Of a DNA stretch of 64,000 nt, positions 25,766-38,180 are shown piece after piece. Below the pieces are notes generated by a model that saw nothing but the letters and a program-made list of their open reading frames with translations, was not told where the DNA came from and searched no databases. The stretch comes from Augochlora pura (taxonomy: Eukaryota; Arthropoda; Insecta; Hymenoptera; Halictidae): positions 12,172,746 to 12,236,745 of the forward strand of contig NC_135775.1 in the NCBI RefSeq assembly GCF_028453695.1. Reading direction: 5' to 3'. The translations under genes and the position numbers were made by a program. Positions within the stretch are counted from its first letter, which is position 1. Every line of letters begins with the position of its first letter.

Positions 25766-26026
25766 TTAACACGGTGGCCTATAAATTGGCTTTTTCCCCC
25801 GATCGGTAGCCTGTGAATCGGTTATCATAGTAACCATTAATTCTTTATCTATTAATAAGATAAATGTGTAATATTGTACTACCGTCGTAAGCTTCAATAT
25901 TATTATGTAACTTTTTAAATATTAAATATCTTTCGCGATTAGTAAAATAAATAAAATCAAAATAGAAACGAAAATTTAACGTTGAACTAAATTTTTACGA
26001 CGAATGACCGTTCAATAAAGTGTTAA
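25766..26026. mobile_element. TTAA-flanked MITE family A, copy 2 (uninterrupted)
   Basis: TTAA at both ends, with internal blocks (cggtagcctgtgaatcggtt, taagcttcaatattatta, atctttcgcgattag, aaatagaaacgaaaattta) colinear with the copy at 13821-14624. The left terminus has lost a few bases. Because it lacks the 531-bp insert it preserves the empty site tttttaaatattaaatatc. Confidence 0.85.
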
Positions 26027-26054
26027 AAAACTGATTTCCATGTAGCAACCACCT

Positions 26055-26096
26055 TTAATCCTTTGCACTCGGCTGTCCCCTCACAGGGGACATTAA
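26055..26096. mobile_element. Truncated TTAA MITE family B end
   Basis: Reads TTAATCCTTTGCACTCGG followed by the same tgtcccc..ggggaca hairpin as the copy at 17743, then stops at another TTAA after 42 nt. Only one end of the family is present. Confidence 0.6.
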
Positions 26097-26159
26097 AGTG
26101 ATTACGGGGAATTGAGTTATTTCAGCGCAACTTTTTGAGGCATGCATGTTTTTCTGAAG

Positions 26160-26640
26160 TTTCCTTTTGAAATAGCACAAGAAGTTAAATCAAAATATAG
26201 TAAAATTACTAAGATATATAGAGGAAATGTCAGCGTGTTTTGTGCGCGACGAGAGCAAGACGAGAACGTGAGAGGCGTGCTCGCGACGGTCCGAGCACTT
26301 GTCAACGCAACTTGAAGAGAGCGATAAGGGGAGTTTGTAGACGGAAGGTAGGTATGCGAACATAGCACGCACTGAAATATGTAGAAATATAATAAAATAA
26401 GGGGGTTTGGGTATAATAAAATAAAGGAGTCTGGATATAATGAGAAATACAAATATATAAAGAACGTAAATAGAGTGAGGTACAGAGAAGAAAAAGGAAG
26501 GAAACGTTTGTAATGTCTCATGGCGAGGGTGAGGTGCAGTAACATGGAATAGGGGTACATGTATTGGAGAACGGATGAAGAGAGTAGGTGCAAGATTTGC
26601 GAAAGGGATAGGGGTTCGTTTAAACACCTGTTAGAAGATT
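26160..26640. other. Purine-rich (plus strand) segment with overlapping open frames
   Basis: The plus strand is strongly purine-biased (for example gagaagaaaaaggaaggaaac) and contains a short tandem unit (aataaaataagggggtttgg / aataaaataaaggagtctgg). The bias removes stop codons on the minus strand and produces two overlapping frames of about 150 residues rich in Leu, Ser and Tyr. These look like composition artefacts rather than genes. Confidence 0.6.
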
Positions 26641-27514
26641 ACGAAGGCGTGGAGAAGGCAGCTCTGAGTTTAGGAAAACTATTGCATGCGAGAAGGTAGG
26701 ACATGTTGTAAAATGGATTAAAGATATAGAAAAAATTACGAAGAGGTTGTAGATTAAACTAGGATAAATTAGCTTCGTATAGATTAGTATAGGACGTGTA
26801 TCTAAGCAGTGTTACTTACAATTATCATTATTGTTATTACTAATGTTACTTCTATATTTAACGTTCTTATTACGAATATATCAAAGTTGTTTAGAACTAT
26901 TTTCACCACCAGCTCTATAAAACCATATTTTCCACGGAACTACCACGTTTGCGTTAATCTCTTAAATATCGTAATTCTGTAGACATAAAGTGAAAATAAA
27001 TTAAAGTCTCTGCTGCAAGTGAATGGAACTTGTCTTGCTTGTCCAAGCGCCCTGAATGTCACGATTTATTCAATTTAGTTACAGTGAGTCACTTAAGAGG
27101 TAAATTGCAAATGTCTGCGACATTTAGAGCTCCGTGAAAATCTTCTCAAAAGATTTACTTGATTTCATTCCAATTATCCAGTGTAATTATCCGAATAATT
27201 TGTACACCATGAAGAAATTTATAGTGTTAAACTATGGTGCAGGGTATTTTAATGAAGAATTCTTAAATAGATTTTAATAACTGTATTCTGAGGTCAATGT
27301 ATTACAAAGGAGTTTTCGTACGCTTCTGTCTAGCTCTGTTCGGCGGGGTCTGTTTACCATATATGTGCACAAAGGAATACATATGGGTTTTTTGTGTTAG
27401 GACGGTCGATGTCCTGCAGTATTGATATAATCGGTTTATCGATCTTTATGAAAGCGATTTATAGTTATTTGTAACATATAGCATTTTCCTTGTCTATTGT
27501 AGCGTCCGTTAATA

Positions 27515-27816
27515 TTAACATTTTATCGAACGGAAGTCTATAAATTAGCTTTTTACCACTAATTTGTTGTCTATTATTCAGGTATAAGCACTACATTGCA
27601 TTACTGTAAGCTTCAATATTAGTATATAATATTTCTAATATTAGATACTTGTCGTAATCAATAAAATAACTAACGTAAAAGTAAAATAAATAAAATAGAT
27701 AAAATAAATATTGTTTAATGCCAAGGTTATAAAAATGTAAAAATGTTAATGGATTTAATTACTCTATAATAACAGAAGTTTATGGCTGAATGAATAACCG
27801 ATCGTTAAAATGTTAA
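27515..27816. mobile_element. TTAA-flanked MITE family A, copy 3 (302 bp)
   Basis: Ends are TTAACATTTTATCGAACGG and, in reverse complement, TTAACATTTTAACGATCGG. The interior keeps gtctataaattagcttttt, ctgtaagcttcaatatta and a diverged atacttgtcgtaatcaataa block, so it belongs with the copies at 13821 and 25766 but is more diverged. Confidence 0.8.
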
Positions 27817-28420
27817 CGCCCTCGCAAAAGTAGAGTATACGCGTTCCTCTTATTGACAGAAATGATCTTTCCAAGTTAACCGCAACGCTGAATTTCCATG
27901 GAACGAGGAACTCGAGTCGGGCAATTAAAAGCAAACAACGCCTTCTGACTTCCGTCACCAGGTCGCTCCCCCGCGGTCGCCACTTGTGACTAGGAAAGAT
28001 GCCTGTGCTTTGTGTGGCTCTGTGTGCACTATTTACGCGACCACGGGCGAGCAATCAAACAAATGGCTAGCACAATCGAGGCAAACTGAGACAAACGCAA
28101 CAGTTATAAGACGCAAGAGCGTTGACTTATCCCCGAAGCATTAATTTCAGATTCTTCTGATCAACACATGATTATATGTAATTACTAATTACTAAATATT
28201 ATCTTAATTAACTTTTATTATGCAGCAAATCTGCTGTACTATACACATCATTTTTATGTTTGTGTTATATGATGTCTATTATGATGCAATTATAATCTAT
28301 TTGTCATAAATATTAAATATCACTAATTACAGTAATTAAAAGTAATCATGCTATGTTCGTGCAGTATTATTACTTTCACGTTCGCAGGCTAGCAGTATAC
28401 ATTAGTCGAGTATTATCATT

Positions 28421-28749
28421 TTAACCACTTCGGTACGGCGCGCATCGGCCACGAAATTGTGCCCACAGCCGGCACTCACCATTCGCATGCTACTTCGTGC
28501 ATCGACAGTGAATCCGTTTTGCTCTTTCACAGATCTTTGACGAGAAAAGCTTATTTATGTGTATTTCTGGACGTAAACACTGCAATTGTAGAGATAAGGC
28601 AAAAGTTCTTGGCAGTCGACTATAGTCGACTATAGTCGACGCTCGGCCGTGTGCGTTCATATCACGGCCGTCGACTATAGTCGACACTCGGCTGTGCGTG
28701 TTCATCTGTGGCCGTCGACTATAGTCGACGCTCGTACCGAAGTGGTTAA
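28421..28749. mobile_element. TTAA-flanked MITE with palindromic tandem repeats (329 bp)
   Basis: Perfect 17-nt inverted ends, TTAACCACTTCGGTACG at both termini. The right part holds four copies of the 16-nt palindrome GTCGACTATAGTCGAC, starting at 28615, 28625, 28670 and 28714, within a tandem unit of about 45 bp (gctcggccgtgtgcgttcat and variant). No coding capacity. Confidence 0.85.
28615..28729. repeat. Tandem array of a perfect 16-bp palindrome
   Basis: Four copies of GTCGACTATAGTCGAC, the first two overlapping by 6 nt and the others 45 and 44 nt apart, close to the right terminus of the MITE. Each is a perfect palindrome and all four are identical although the spacer has diverged. Confidence 0.9.
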
Positions 28750-29141
28750 TAACCGGAATAAAGTGAATAACACAAGAGACTAAGGGTAAGGAAAATCGGT
28801 TGCCCGCTCCACACAGCCACTTTCATTTTGTTTTCATTTTGATTATTATTGGGTAAGTTACGCGTTGAACAAGAAACGTGATTAGGAGAAGCAAGCGGCC
28901 GATCCTCCTCGCGTCGATTAGCTTGTGGCTCTTCTCGTTTACTAATAGAAGTGGGTTTCGGGAGGTCAAAGAAAAGTGAGGCTACGGACGTGCAGGTCAA
29001 GAGAGGCCAACGAAATACCCTTATTGCCCCTCTGTCGAAACGACGTACTTCATCCGAGTAACGGCAGTATCCTAACTGTCCAGTGTTGTATTGGTTCATC
29101 TGATTTCGATCTATTGAAACTTGCAAGAAGATATGGCATAT

Positions 29142-29390
29142 TTAACTCTTTGCACTCGGAGTCATTTCAACTGTAAATCTGAAATCATTTTTGTGGTTTA
29201 CACTATTTCCATTTTGTATAACAAAATGCATTCGGTTCACATGAGATTGAGTCACGCAACTCATATAACGATTAAAATTTTAACAATTTTTTAAATCTAA
29301 GCTTTGGCGATATCTATGAAAATAATTTTGGAACGTGGTGCAACAATTTTAATGGCACCGCAGAGTCGCCATTCGAGTGCAAAGAGTTAA
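29142..29390. mobile_element. TTAA-flanked MITE family B, full-length copy (249 bp)
   Basis: Ends are TTAACTCTTTGCACTCGG and, in reverse complement, TTAACTCTTTGCACTCGA. Length matches the copy at 17743-17990. Subterminal gagtc / gactc motifs lie inside both ends. Confidence 0.8.
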
Positions 29391-29876
29391 TTATATTTTT
29401 CGGATAAATACACAGTTTTGGAAACTACACTTTACACTTGTCTAAAAAACTTAATGTATGGTGACGTTGTCCCATTTTGATCGGTGTTCGAGTCGGAAAG
29501 GAGGGCAGCTGCGAGGATTTTATAGGCGCTTAAGTCTGGTTACGCACGGCCATACGTACGGAATTCGATTCGGAACATGCGAAAGACTATTCGGGCGCCA
29601 GGCTTTGGAAAAGTACCACACGAAACTCTAAATTGAATCTCCGAATGCGAATCTTGACTTACGATCGATCAAACTAGACGCGATAAAGACTAGGGTTCGA
29701 ACACCGGGATAGGTAGGTCAGCTTTACGGCAGAATGGATCTCACAGGTAGAATGAATCCTCGAATACAAGGCTCCAGATTATTTAAATTCTATCCAAGTT
29801 ACTAAACAGGCGGTCACGAGACCGCACCCGAAAACTCACACTTTTTATAGAATTTTAGCGACAGTTGTTCGAGAAT

Positions 29877-30180
29877 TTAACCCTTTCGCTCCGAGCGCCG
29901 CATATATGCGGCATCCAAATGATGTGTATACAAGTGCCATCCGTAATTGATGACAGCATTTTAATCATTTTATTTTTTAATAATTTTGTAGGTCATTTCA
30001 TATTAAAAATGTAAATATACTTGTTACATTAGAACAACGATTGTTTTATTCAGCGCAGTTGTTACTTAAAACTAACAAAAACGTATATACAAAAATCACA
30101 TCACTGTGCATGTTTCCGGCGCGAGCTTTCATTCAGTGACAGTATTTCGGCGGACGACACTGCCGTAGTGAAAGGCTTAA
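29877..30180. mobile_element. TTAA-flanked MITE, 304 bp (CCCTTTCGCTCC type)
   Basis: The left end is TTAACCCTTTCGCTCCGAG, followed by a hairpin (gccgcatatatgcggc). The right end in reverse complement is TTAAGCCTTTCACTACGGC. A TTAA is present at each side and the interior is non-coding. Confidence 0.65.
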
Positions 30181-31941
30181 AATGATCGTAGGGTAACGCG
30201 GTACGGCACAGAAACGTAAAACCACAAAGTACGGATATTAGGCGCGGATATCACTGACTGCACGAAGAATTATTCTTCCAGAAGATGAACGCGGCCACGA
30301 TGGAGATCGCCTCCGCCTAAGAGCCGCGGAGATGTCGCTTTACATGCTGATGCGCGAGTTGCGTATTCGCGAATTCTCCAATCTTCCTCATGCGAGAAAC
30401 GAAAGGGCGAGGGTGACACTTCTACCTAGGAGACGCAATTCCCCGAGGAAAACTTTCGAACACAATTACGACCTAATTCAACAAGGAACGCTCGTCGCTT
30501 CCGGTAAAACGCGGCTTCGACGGGACGCGAGGCGTCGCACGCCGGATATAGAAAATCGTCTCGAAAAGATATTCGTCCTCACGCTAAATTTTCCAAGCCA
30601 CTACATGAAAGGAAAATCAGGAAAAGTCACAAAGAGCGACTCACCGTGTTCTCAGATCGTCGGCACGGTTGGTTCGCACGCGATTTACAACGACGTAATG
30701 CGATTGGAGTTCACTCGACAGTGAGTTTTCATCGTTTTCGGCAGCGATCGTCTGCTTTTCTATACCTCCACCTCTACATCGGGTTTTAGTCCAACGAATC
30801 TGTCGCGCGCTAAACTCTATTAACAAGACCGTCTCACGGATGGCCGCGAGTCCCAGACCGCGTCTGATTTTCTTCTCTGTTGTCCCCGACGACAGAGGAT
30901 ACCAGCAACTGTCCTCACGCAGTCACCTCACCATGAACGCTTGCCGACAACCTTTTTCTAGCAAGGCGAGACGATGCAGGATCTCCCCGGGGACGTCCGT
31001 TCCCTCGCGGTAATAGGATGTCTAGTGTTACTTGGTTGTCTCGAGTTCTGGCCGTCTACGGGTTGTTGGACCCGTGTGGGGTAGTCGACTCTTAGTAGAC
31101 CTGTTCGCACGGGATCATTTGGTTCGGGCGTAAAATAAGAGAGATCCTACGAAGCAAACAGTCCAGTGTGTCTTACGAAGAGTCGTGTTCAATTGTGCTA
31201 AAAAGACTCGGCTATATTTGGCGCGTAATTTAAATTGCTCAGTAATCGGAATCTTAACCTGATCTTCTTCGAGGAATTACTTATCAGTTAATAACAATTA
31301 ATTATCAGTCGTCCCTAGTCTTTAGTCTCTAGTGTCTAGTCTGTAGTATCCAGCCTCTAATCTCTAGAAATGTGACATTGCATTTCTGTAATGAACGAGA
31401 ATCCAGATGCAGCATTAAAAGTAAGCAAAAAAGCTCTACGGATGTAATAATTTGTCAACATATGGAGATTTAATGTTCCACTTTTTTCCGCTATGTCCAC
31501 GTTGGGAGAGTACGTTATTGTTGTGAAAAAGTGTGTGGCGAACAAAGGAACGGGTTCACCCGTGGAAAGGCGAAACATTTTTCCGTTCTGGATTCTGCTT
31601 CTGGTGCAACTGGGCAACCGCTTTTTCATAACATTTCACTAACCGGTTATTCGACAGTAAACGTTTAAGTTATTATAAGGCATTTAATTCTATTAACATT
31701 TCTATGTTTTCATAACATTAGTGTTAAACAATATTTATTTAATTTTTATTTTATTTACCGAAAAATATATCTAATATTTAAAAAATTATATAATAATATA
31801 GAAGTTATTTTCGTTTTCTCAAACGAAACAGCTTTTTTAAAATTGCTCCAAATTAGTTAAATCTTTTTGAAATGTTAGTCCTGTTAGTTTGTTCATTAAT
31901 TGTTGCGATTTATGTAGTAAACGGAATGTTTCCATCATTGT
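30181..31941. other. Non-coding stretch with a GC-rich island
   Basis: A GC-richer part (30240-31150) has a 130-residue plus-strand frame at 30332-30724 that is Arg-rich and resembles no family; I do not annotate it. A short repeated phrase (gtctagtctctagtgtctag type) lies at 31310-31370. The remainder is AT-rich. Confidence 0.5.
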
Positions 31942-32990
31942 TGTTCCGTCCCGAAGGAACAATCACCTGGAGTTTCTGCCGATGGGGTTTATGACACGGT
32001 CACGAGGAAGGTTATTTTTGAGAAGAAGACTCTTTTTACATCTGGCGACCTGAAACATGTTAATTTCATTTCCGTCTTCCTCAATAACCATTACGTGTCA
32101 TAAAGTTAAGATTTCTAAGAGAACTGCTTAATAGCATTTTTGAAGTCCACAGCTGGAACGTGCCGTAAACCGGGTAATCCGAAGGATCACGCTAATTGAG
32201 TATGGACGGTACCGTAACCGTCGAGGGCGGTTCCCGTGGACGATTTCCCGTAGCACTTTTTAACGCCATACATTCTATACACACAACATCCTCACACGCG
32301 ACAACATGGTGTCGCCAAGTCAACGAAGGCACTGATTGGTAATATGCAGCAGTAGGCAAAACCCAATCAGTGCCCTTCTTACATACCGAAATGCAAGTTC
32401 TCGCAGAAACCCCCCAAAAAGGCAGAAACACCCACACCCCCAGACGAATTCTAGTTCGACGACGATCGAGTCGAACGATTCGTCTTCTCAACAGTCTGCA
32501 CACATTAGTCAAACGGTCCACATCAAGGGACTCGTCAAACAGTCAACAACCAGTCGACAACATACAATCTCCAGCGGTCGAGATACAGTTTTAACCTCCA
32601 GCAGTCGAGGAAACATCAGTCAAACAGTCGACATCACACAATCTCCAGCAGTCGAGATACAGTTTTAACCTCCAACAGTCGAGGAAACATTCAGTCATTT
32701 TTCATTCAGAGGAAACACAATATCACAGTCTCCCAGTCGAGACATCACAAGTCGAGTCATTCAGTCTTCTAGTTAGCTCTAAGTTAACTTAGAGTTAACT
32801 CTAAGTCGAGTTAACAAACAAACATTGTACGCGCAATCACTGCTCTAACATTCGAATCCGTTACCCAATATTAATTTGGCGGGTAATATATCCGCGACAC
32901 CGGCATCACGCGTCCTCCAACGGTTCAATCCGGGCCTTACAACCCCGGAAGGAAAACACCCACGCGTCGATACCCTAGTGTTCGCATTGC
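31942..32990 (+). repeat. Dispersed repeat, copy 2 (solo-LTR-like), plus orientation
   Basis: Inverted partner of the copy at 22107-22945. Starts TGTTCCGTCC and runs to about cgcattgctattcaat. It contains an internal tandem duplication of about 73 bp (caatctccagcagtcgagat units at 32565 and 32638) and a nested palindrome (ctaagttaacttagagttaa) near 32780. The segment at about 32165-32265 is absent from copy 1. Open frames across 32336-32668 arise from the ca/tc-rich repeats and are not annotated as genes. Confidence 0.75.
32565..32695. repeat. Tandem duplication within dispersed repeat copy 2
   Basis: Two units about 73 nt apart share caatctccagcRgtcgagat and acagttttaacctcca, then cagtcgaggaaacat. 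The related copy at 22.3 kb holds the same motifs with a different copy arrangement. Confidence 0.75.
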
Positions 32991-33448
32991 TATTCAATTG
33001 TCAATGTCCGTAAACACTATCTTTTCAAAGATGAATAAATCTTAAAGTCGACTTTTCCTAAAACGAAGCCTCAAATAAAAAAATCTTATACCTAATTTAA
33101 TATTATTTCATGTTGTATTACTATCTGATCGATTGTACTACGGGATCCGGGCCACTATGTATATTATTATGTCGCGCAAAATGGACTTCTACGAATGGAA
33201 ATACGTCTTGAAGACGCGATACGTTTATCGAAACAAGCAGTAAGACGATGCCGGCAATTACGCGGAAGTTTCTAATTACTCTGTTACCGTCGAAACAGAA
33301 CTTAGACGATTATTGTCGCGTATCGTTGTAACTTGCTCTCCAGGTGGCATTATTAGAACATTATGACAGTTTCTGACGGGTTGCCCTCCTAATGTAACGG
33401 ATCCCATTTCCGCGTCTAGTTACAGTGAGCAATGAATTTGAGCTACGC

Positions 33449-33505
33449 CGAGAAGAAGAAGAAGAAGAAGAAGAAGAAGAAGAAGAAGGAGAAGAAGAAG
33501 AAGAC
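33449..33505. repeat. (GAA)n microsatellite
   Basis: About 18 near-perfect aga/aag triplets with one gga interruption. It creates a lysine-rich open frame at 33432-33794 that should not be taken as a gene. Confidence 0.95.
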
Positions 33506-34359
33506 GCAATTCCATCGACAAAAGAAACGCCATTTCATAGAGACTCATGAGACGTTTCGCGTTTGCCGTCGGCTACGTTCGATCAGGCACCGTCTCTTTT
33601 TCTCCGTCGGATTGCCATCGCCGCTGCTGTCTCCTCTCGTTTCCTCCAGAGATGTCATTAAATGTTGGAAACTTTGTCACCCGGAACTCTCAAAGGAAAA
33701 CCGGTCGGTCGGAGCGAGAACACGCAGCCAAGAGAGCGCAGAAACACCAAGGCGGAGAATATTAATTCGGAGGACACCGGGTAGAATGAAGTAGGAACAG
33801 CTGATGGAATTTTTTTCCTTATTTTATCTTTCGATTCATCGCACCCTTCGAGAGTTCCATTTGCACGCAAATACGAATTGAATGGAATTCATTTTCAGTC
33901 AAGTAGCTCTTAATGTTTATTAATATAGAAATGTGTAAAATCACTGATCGAAATGTCATCGTATCGTTTACGAAAATCGTCTGATCACTTTATTCTATCT
34001 CTTTTCAAAGATTTAACATTTCATTTCATTCTTAAACATTTTTCGAGCTCTAACACACAGGTTTTAATAAATAAACATTTCTTTCTTTTAAATAATCGCA
34101 CAACGATTTTCATATAGTGCTGAAAAATATTATGTCATTGTTGTTTACGCTTAAAGAAATGTTGTTTCCTTAATACTTTTAAGAAATAAAGGTTTTATTT
34201 CCTAATGTATGTTCCTTTTAAATTTTCCTAATTAAGAGGTTTTACATAATTTTTAGAATTTCTTTTCGAAACATTAGCAACAATATTAACCATTAAACAC
34301 TGGAAAAAAGTTAATAATTTTCCAAATAGAACGAAACCATTTTTTCATTATTTTAAGAA

Positions 34360-34437
34360 AAATAAATAACATTTTAGTAAATTATATGTGAAATATTGAT
34401 CTCCAGCCTGAGCCGTTGTTATAGTGCAAGGGGTTAA
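34360..34437. mobile_element. TTAA MITE family C, right end
   Basis: Ends ttatagtgcaaggggttaa, matching the right end of the full copy at 63182-63437 (and its perfect inverted terminus). The left boundary of this copy is not clear in the surrounding AT-rich sequence. Confidence 0.5.
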
Positions 34438-37400
34438 CATTGGAATCTCACCTGGTTATAAAAACGAATTCACTAGCGAAAAATCAGAAATGTCAGTTAA
34501 GTTCGGTTCTATCTAATATACAAAGATTTGCACAATACCGCAGTTACTTTTTTCATTTTCGCTGGCCCCGTTTATGCTCGCATAAATCACTTATGTCGCG
34601 TTGATATTAGCTTTTAGACAAGGTTGGAACTCCCAGTACACAGACGTTCCGTTTGACAGCAGCTGATAGAGTTTTACAAAGAAAACTTAACCGAGCGTCG
34701 GGCCGAGGTGTTGCGAAGTTACGCTTTATCTTTGAGAATTACGGGAAACTTATGTTTACCGTGTTACTTCGCGAGAAAAACCGGCAAACATCGTCGAATC
34801 TAATTTCCTCGAAATTAACGTTTCTTCTTGCGCGGTCGCTTGCTTCTCGGTAAAAGTGTTCATCGCTGCGGAAATTCATAACTTCCGCCGCGTTTGTAGA
34901 CATCGGCCGACTACGTCCACGATTGTCGACGATTAGGCGGGCGCGCGTAGATTCCGAGGAGAACGGATTTAACCTCCCGGATTTATGAGGACACGCCGTT
35001 AATTACAAGATCGCTGCAGTCTATGGTTCGAAACAGAAATCCCAACAGGCGCCGAATACCGGATAGCAACGTTGTAATGCGTCTTTGTCGGAAGTTCAGC
35101 GCCGACCAAAATGCCGATGAAATATTTAGGACGAAGCAATTTAAGAGGGACCGACGCCAGTTACGGTTCACTTTGAGCAAGGTCCTGTTATCCAGCTAGC
35201 GACACGCTGTCCGTTGTTAGCCTTACTGCTCCTACTAGGAAATATGCAAAATTTGTTCCAATATGCTTCAGCCGCTGAGGCCAAACCTGCTTAAGCCACT
35301 AAACGTAGATTATTACAACGTTGTTGGGACAGCGTCTACCGCAAGCTACGTAATTCGTCCTATCGTCGTTAAACAACATCGAACTTTGTTAATGTTCAAC
35401 GACGACCACAACTCATAAAAATTCAAACCGATATAAAGTGAACCACCTAACACAGAAACTCAAAATGTCTCCGATGCTTTTAATACCAACAGCTACCGAG
35501 TCGGTCAAAATGATTGCATTCACAATTTTTATTTTTCAATTGTTGAAATCATTAAAACTCTTTTGGATTGGACCAATATCTTAACACCAAACCTACCGAA
35601 CTTAGAAAGGGACTAACAAATATTACTTTATAAAAATAACAGGACAGAGTTTATTTACACTGCCCGTTGTCTTGCATGTACTAAATGTTCAGTTCATTAG
35701 ACATGTACATAACAAACGTAGCCCATTTTCTCGACTAAAGTTAAAAAAAAATTATATTAACCTTTATTCAATGATTTAGCGTAAAATGCGTATTCCTATG
35801 AAGCTACACAAAATTTGTGAACATCATTTTCGTCTCGAATGCTTAAAACATAATTACGGTCATTGACAGTGTGACTATGAAAGTGTTTTTCTGGTTCTGT
35901 TCAACTAATAACTACGTATAGAATTTGTTAAACTACTTCTTTCGTTGAATTTATACAAGGAAAAATGTTTCACTTGTACGGAACAAGAATATTATTCGTG
36001 TTATGGGAGGCAAATTTTCGTGTGATACGATTCTCTTATAACACGATTTAGTAGAACGCGTCATGAGTTGTCGCTTTAGTCAGTCAGATTTTATAACAGA
36101 GCAATCGGTGCCAACAACGTTTCTCTATAGAAAGGTCAACGAAATCGCGAACGTAGTATTAAACTGAGCAATCGTAGTCTCGTTCAGTGATAAACGCTGG
36201 CGGAATCAATGGAGTGAAATGAGTTGGGCAACTTCTGAAACAATCCGCGTACACCTTCGGCAATCGATTAATAGGTCGTGATGACAAATTTCGAGGGTCG
36301 GTTCGCCTGACGGCGCCAGTGTTGATCGACTACCGATTGGATTCAAACAGAATTTCCTCGAACGCCCGCCACCGTTGGTTAATTGGAGCGCGTTTGGAAA
36401 CGATACAGCCGCCGATTATCGAATCGAAGCCGCCGACACGAGGCGACGCGACGGTGGCTGACATCTGTTCTCCCTTTTTGTGTTTTCTCTTCCATTAAAA
36501 ACTCCAGAAAATAGATCGGCCGCATTGTTATTCGTTGGTCGTTGACGATCAATTATCCGGCGTAGTTCGCGCGTTAGGAAATAGCTCGTCGAGCGAGGCG
36601 CGCGCGTCTATTTCGAAAGCGCGTCGATGTGAATCCCCTCTTGACAAGGGAGACGCGTTACCGAGCAACGCGCAACAGAGTTATGGCTCATTTAACCCGA
36701 TGCTGCTGGGGAGTCGGCTGAAGGGATTCAGATACGAGGGCACGGCTAAAATAAGGCACCAGCTGGAAGATGCAGGGCAGACATCCTTCGCGCCTCGCTA
36801 GGACCGTGCACCTTGTTCCCGAGTTTCTTGCAATTTGTTCCCGACAGCGTTATTAATACTAGTTATACTCGTAACGCACGTCGCATAAAGCACAACCAAA
36901 TGATCTGACACGACCCCCGAGCGAAGCAATTGGTCGACGAGTCCTTCCGCCCCGGTAACAGGTCTTGTTTCAATCACGGCGCTAACAAGTCTTCTTCTTG
37001 CTTTTCGCAGATAGTCTCACCAGTTTTTCTCTGCCTACTTTGCCAGTGTTGGTAAAGATAAGATTTCTGACGCGGTAAAATTTATTCAGAAGGTGGGATG
37101 CGTCAAGGGATGGTCGTTTAATCCTCGTTCGTTTAACTCTCCTACGGTATTGATAAAAACTTGCACTGATTTGGGCTAAAACCATATGGCATATCTTTTG
37201 GAACTGCATTATAATACGTTCTTAAGCTTATTATATAAAAGGATATAATAATTAATATGAAAGTAATATTCTTTTCCAAAATTACCAAAATGAGAAAGAG
37301 GGACAAAATAATGAGGAATCGGAAATAACAAATCATAAATTATAAATTATGTGTGTATAGATTTTACAAATGCATTTTTTTTACATTTTGCGTATATGCA

Positions 37401-38180
37401 CTAATGTCAATAGTTAATGAGAAATATTTGAATTTTGCTGTGTCGTCGGTTTTTTAGGTATATAATTAAGCAGTGAATAAATTCGACTCCAATAAAGAAG
37501 GGTCAATGTACCGTCAAAGAAAGAATAATAGTTTTAATGCATAATATATATTGATCAAAGAGTAAATTACTGTTGTATTCATTATGTTCTGTAATTTTGT
37601 TACAACTTTTTAACGAAGGAGAGTAGATTTTCCTCAGAAAGGATGCCAGTGAAGGAGTGTTCCGGTATGACATTAATATGTTAAAAACTAATAATAAGCT
37701 ACTTTGAAGTATCTCGTCCAGCAACTTCCTAAACAATTTGTTTCGTTCTCAAAAAAGAAACAAAAATAGTTCAGGTGGTTTGTTTTAAGTGCCTCATCCA
37801 AAATAATGGCTTACTCTGCATAAATCTATATCCAGAGCAGCTTCGCTATCATCCCGAAAATTATGGCTGCCCCTCTTCACTGCTAAAGAGGTATTACAAA
37901 TCATCCGGTGTATCACTCAAGTGAAACTTTAAGACACATAATCTAAACAACTTCCGGCTTACAGAATTTCTATACCACCCTAACATTTCAATATTTTTTG
38001 GCAACTTCGTATGAATTTTCTTATCATACAAAGTTACCAAAATTAATTAAAAATAAGCTTCCAAATTAGAGCATGTTTTTATAGAATACATTCTACGTTG
38101 AACTCATTTATAATTCATATCACTATTTCAATATAGTATCATTATTTTATAAAACAAGCGAAAATGTTATTTAACAAGTA

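Larger units (their letters stand above)
32991..38180. other. Non-coding stretch with microsatellite and GC-rich islands
   Basis: Contains a (GAA)n microsatellite at 33449-33505, the right end of a family C MITE at about 34360-34437, and GC-richer sequence at 36250-36820 with an unremarkable plus-strand frame. No exon recognised. Confidence 0.5.

Noticed and set aside
26117..26627. Two overlapping minus-strand frames of 158 and 145 residues
   Set aside because: Produced by the purine bias of the plus strand; low-complexity Leu/Ser/Tyr content and no family similarity.
30332..30724. 130-residue plus-strand frame in a GC-rich island
   Set aside because: Arg-rich, no recognisable domain, no supporting splice or promoter context.
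32336..32668. 110-residue plus-strand frame rich in Ser, Gln and Thr
   Set aside because: Lies within dispersed repeat copy 2 and comes from its internal tandem units; the inverted copy at 22.2-22.6 kb gives a similar artefact.
33432..33794. 120-residue plus-strand open frame
   Set aside because: Its N-terminal part is the translation of the (GAA)n microsatellite and the rest matches no family.
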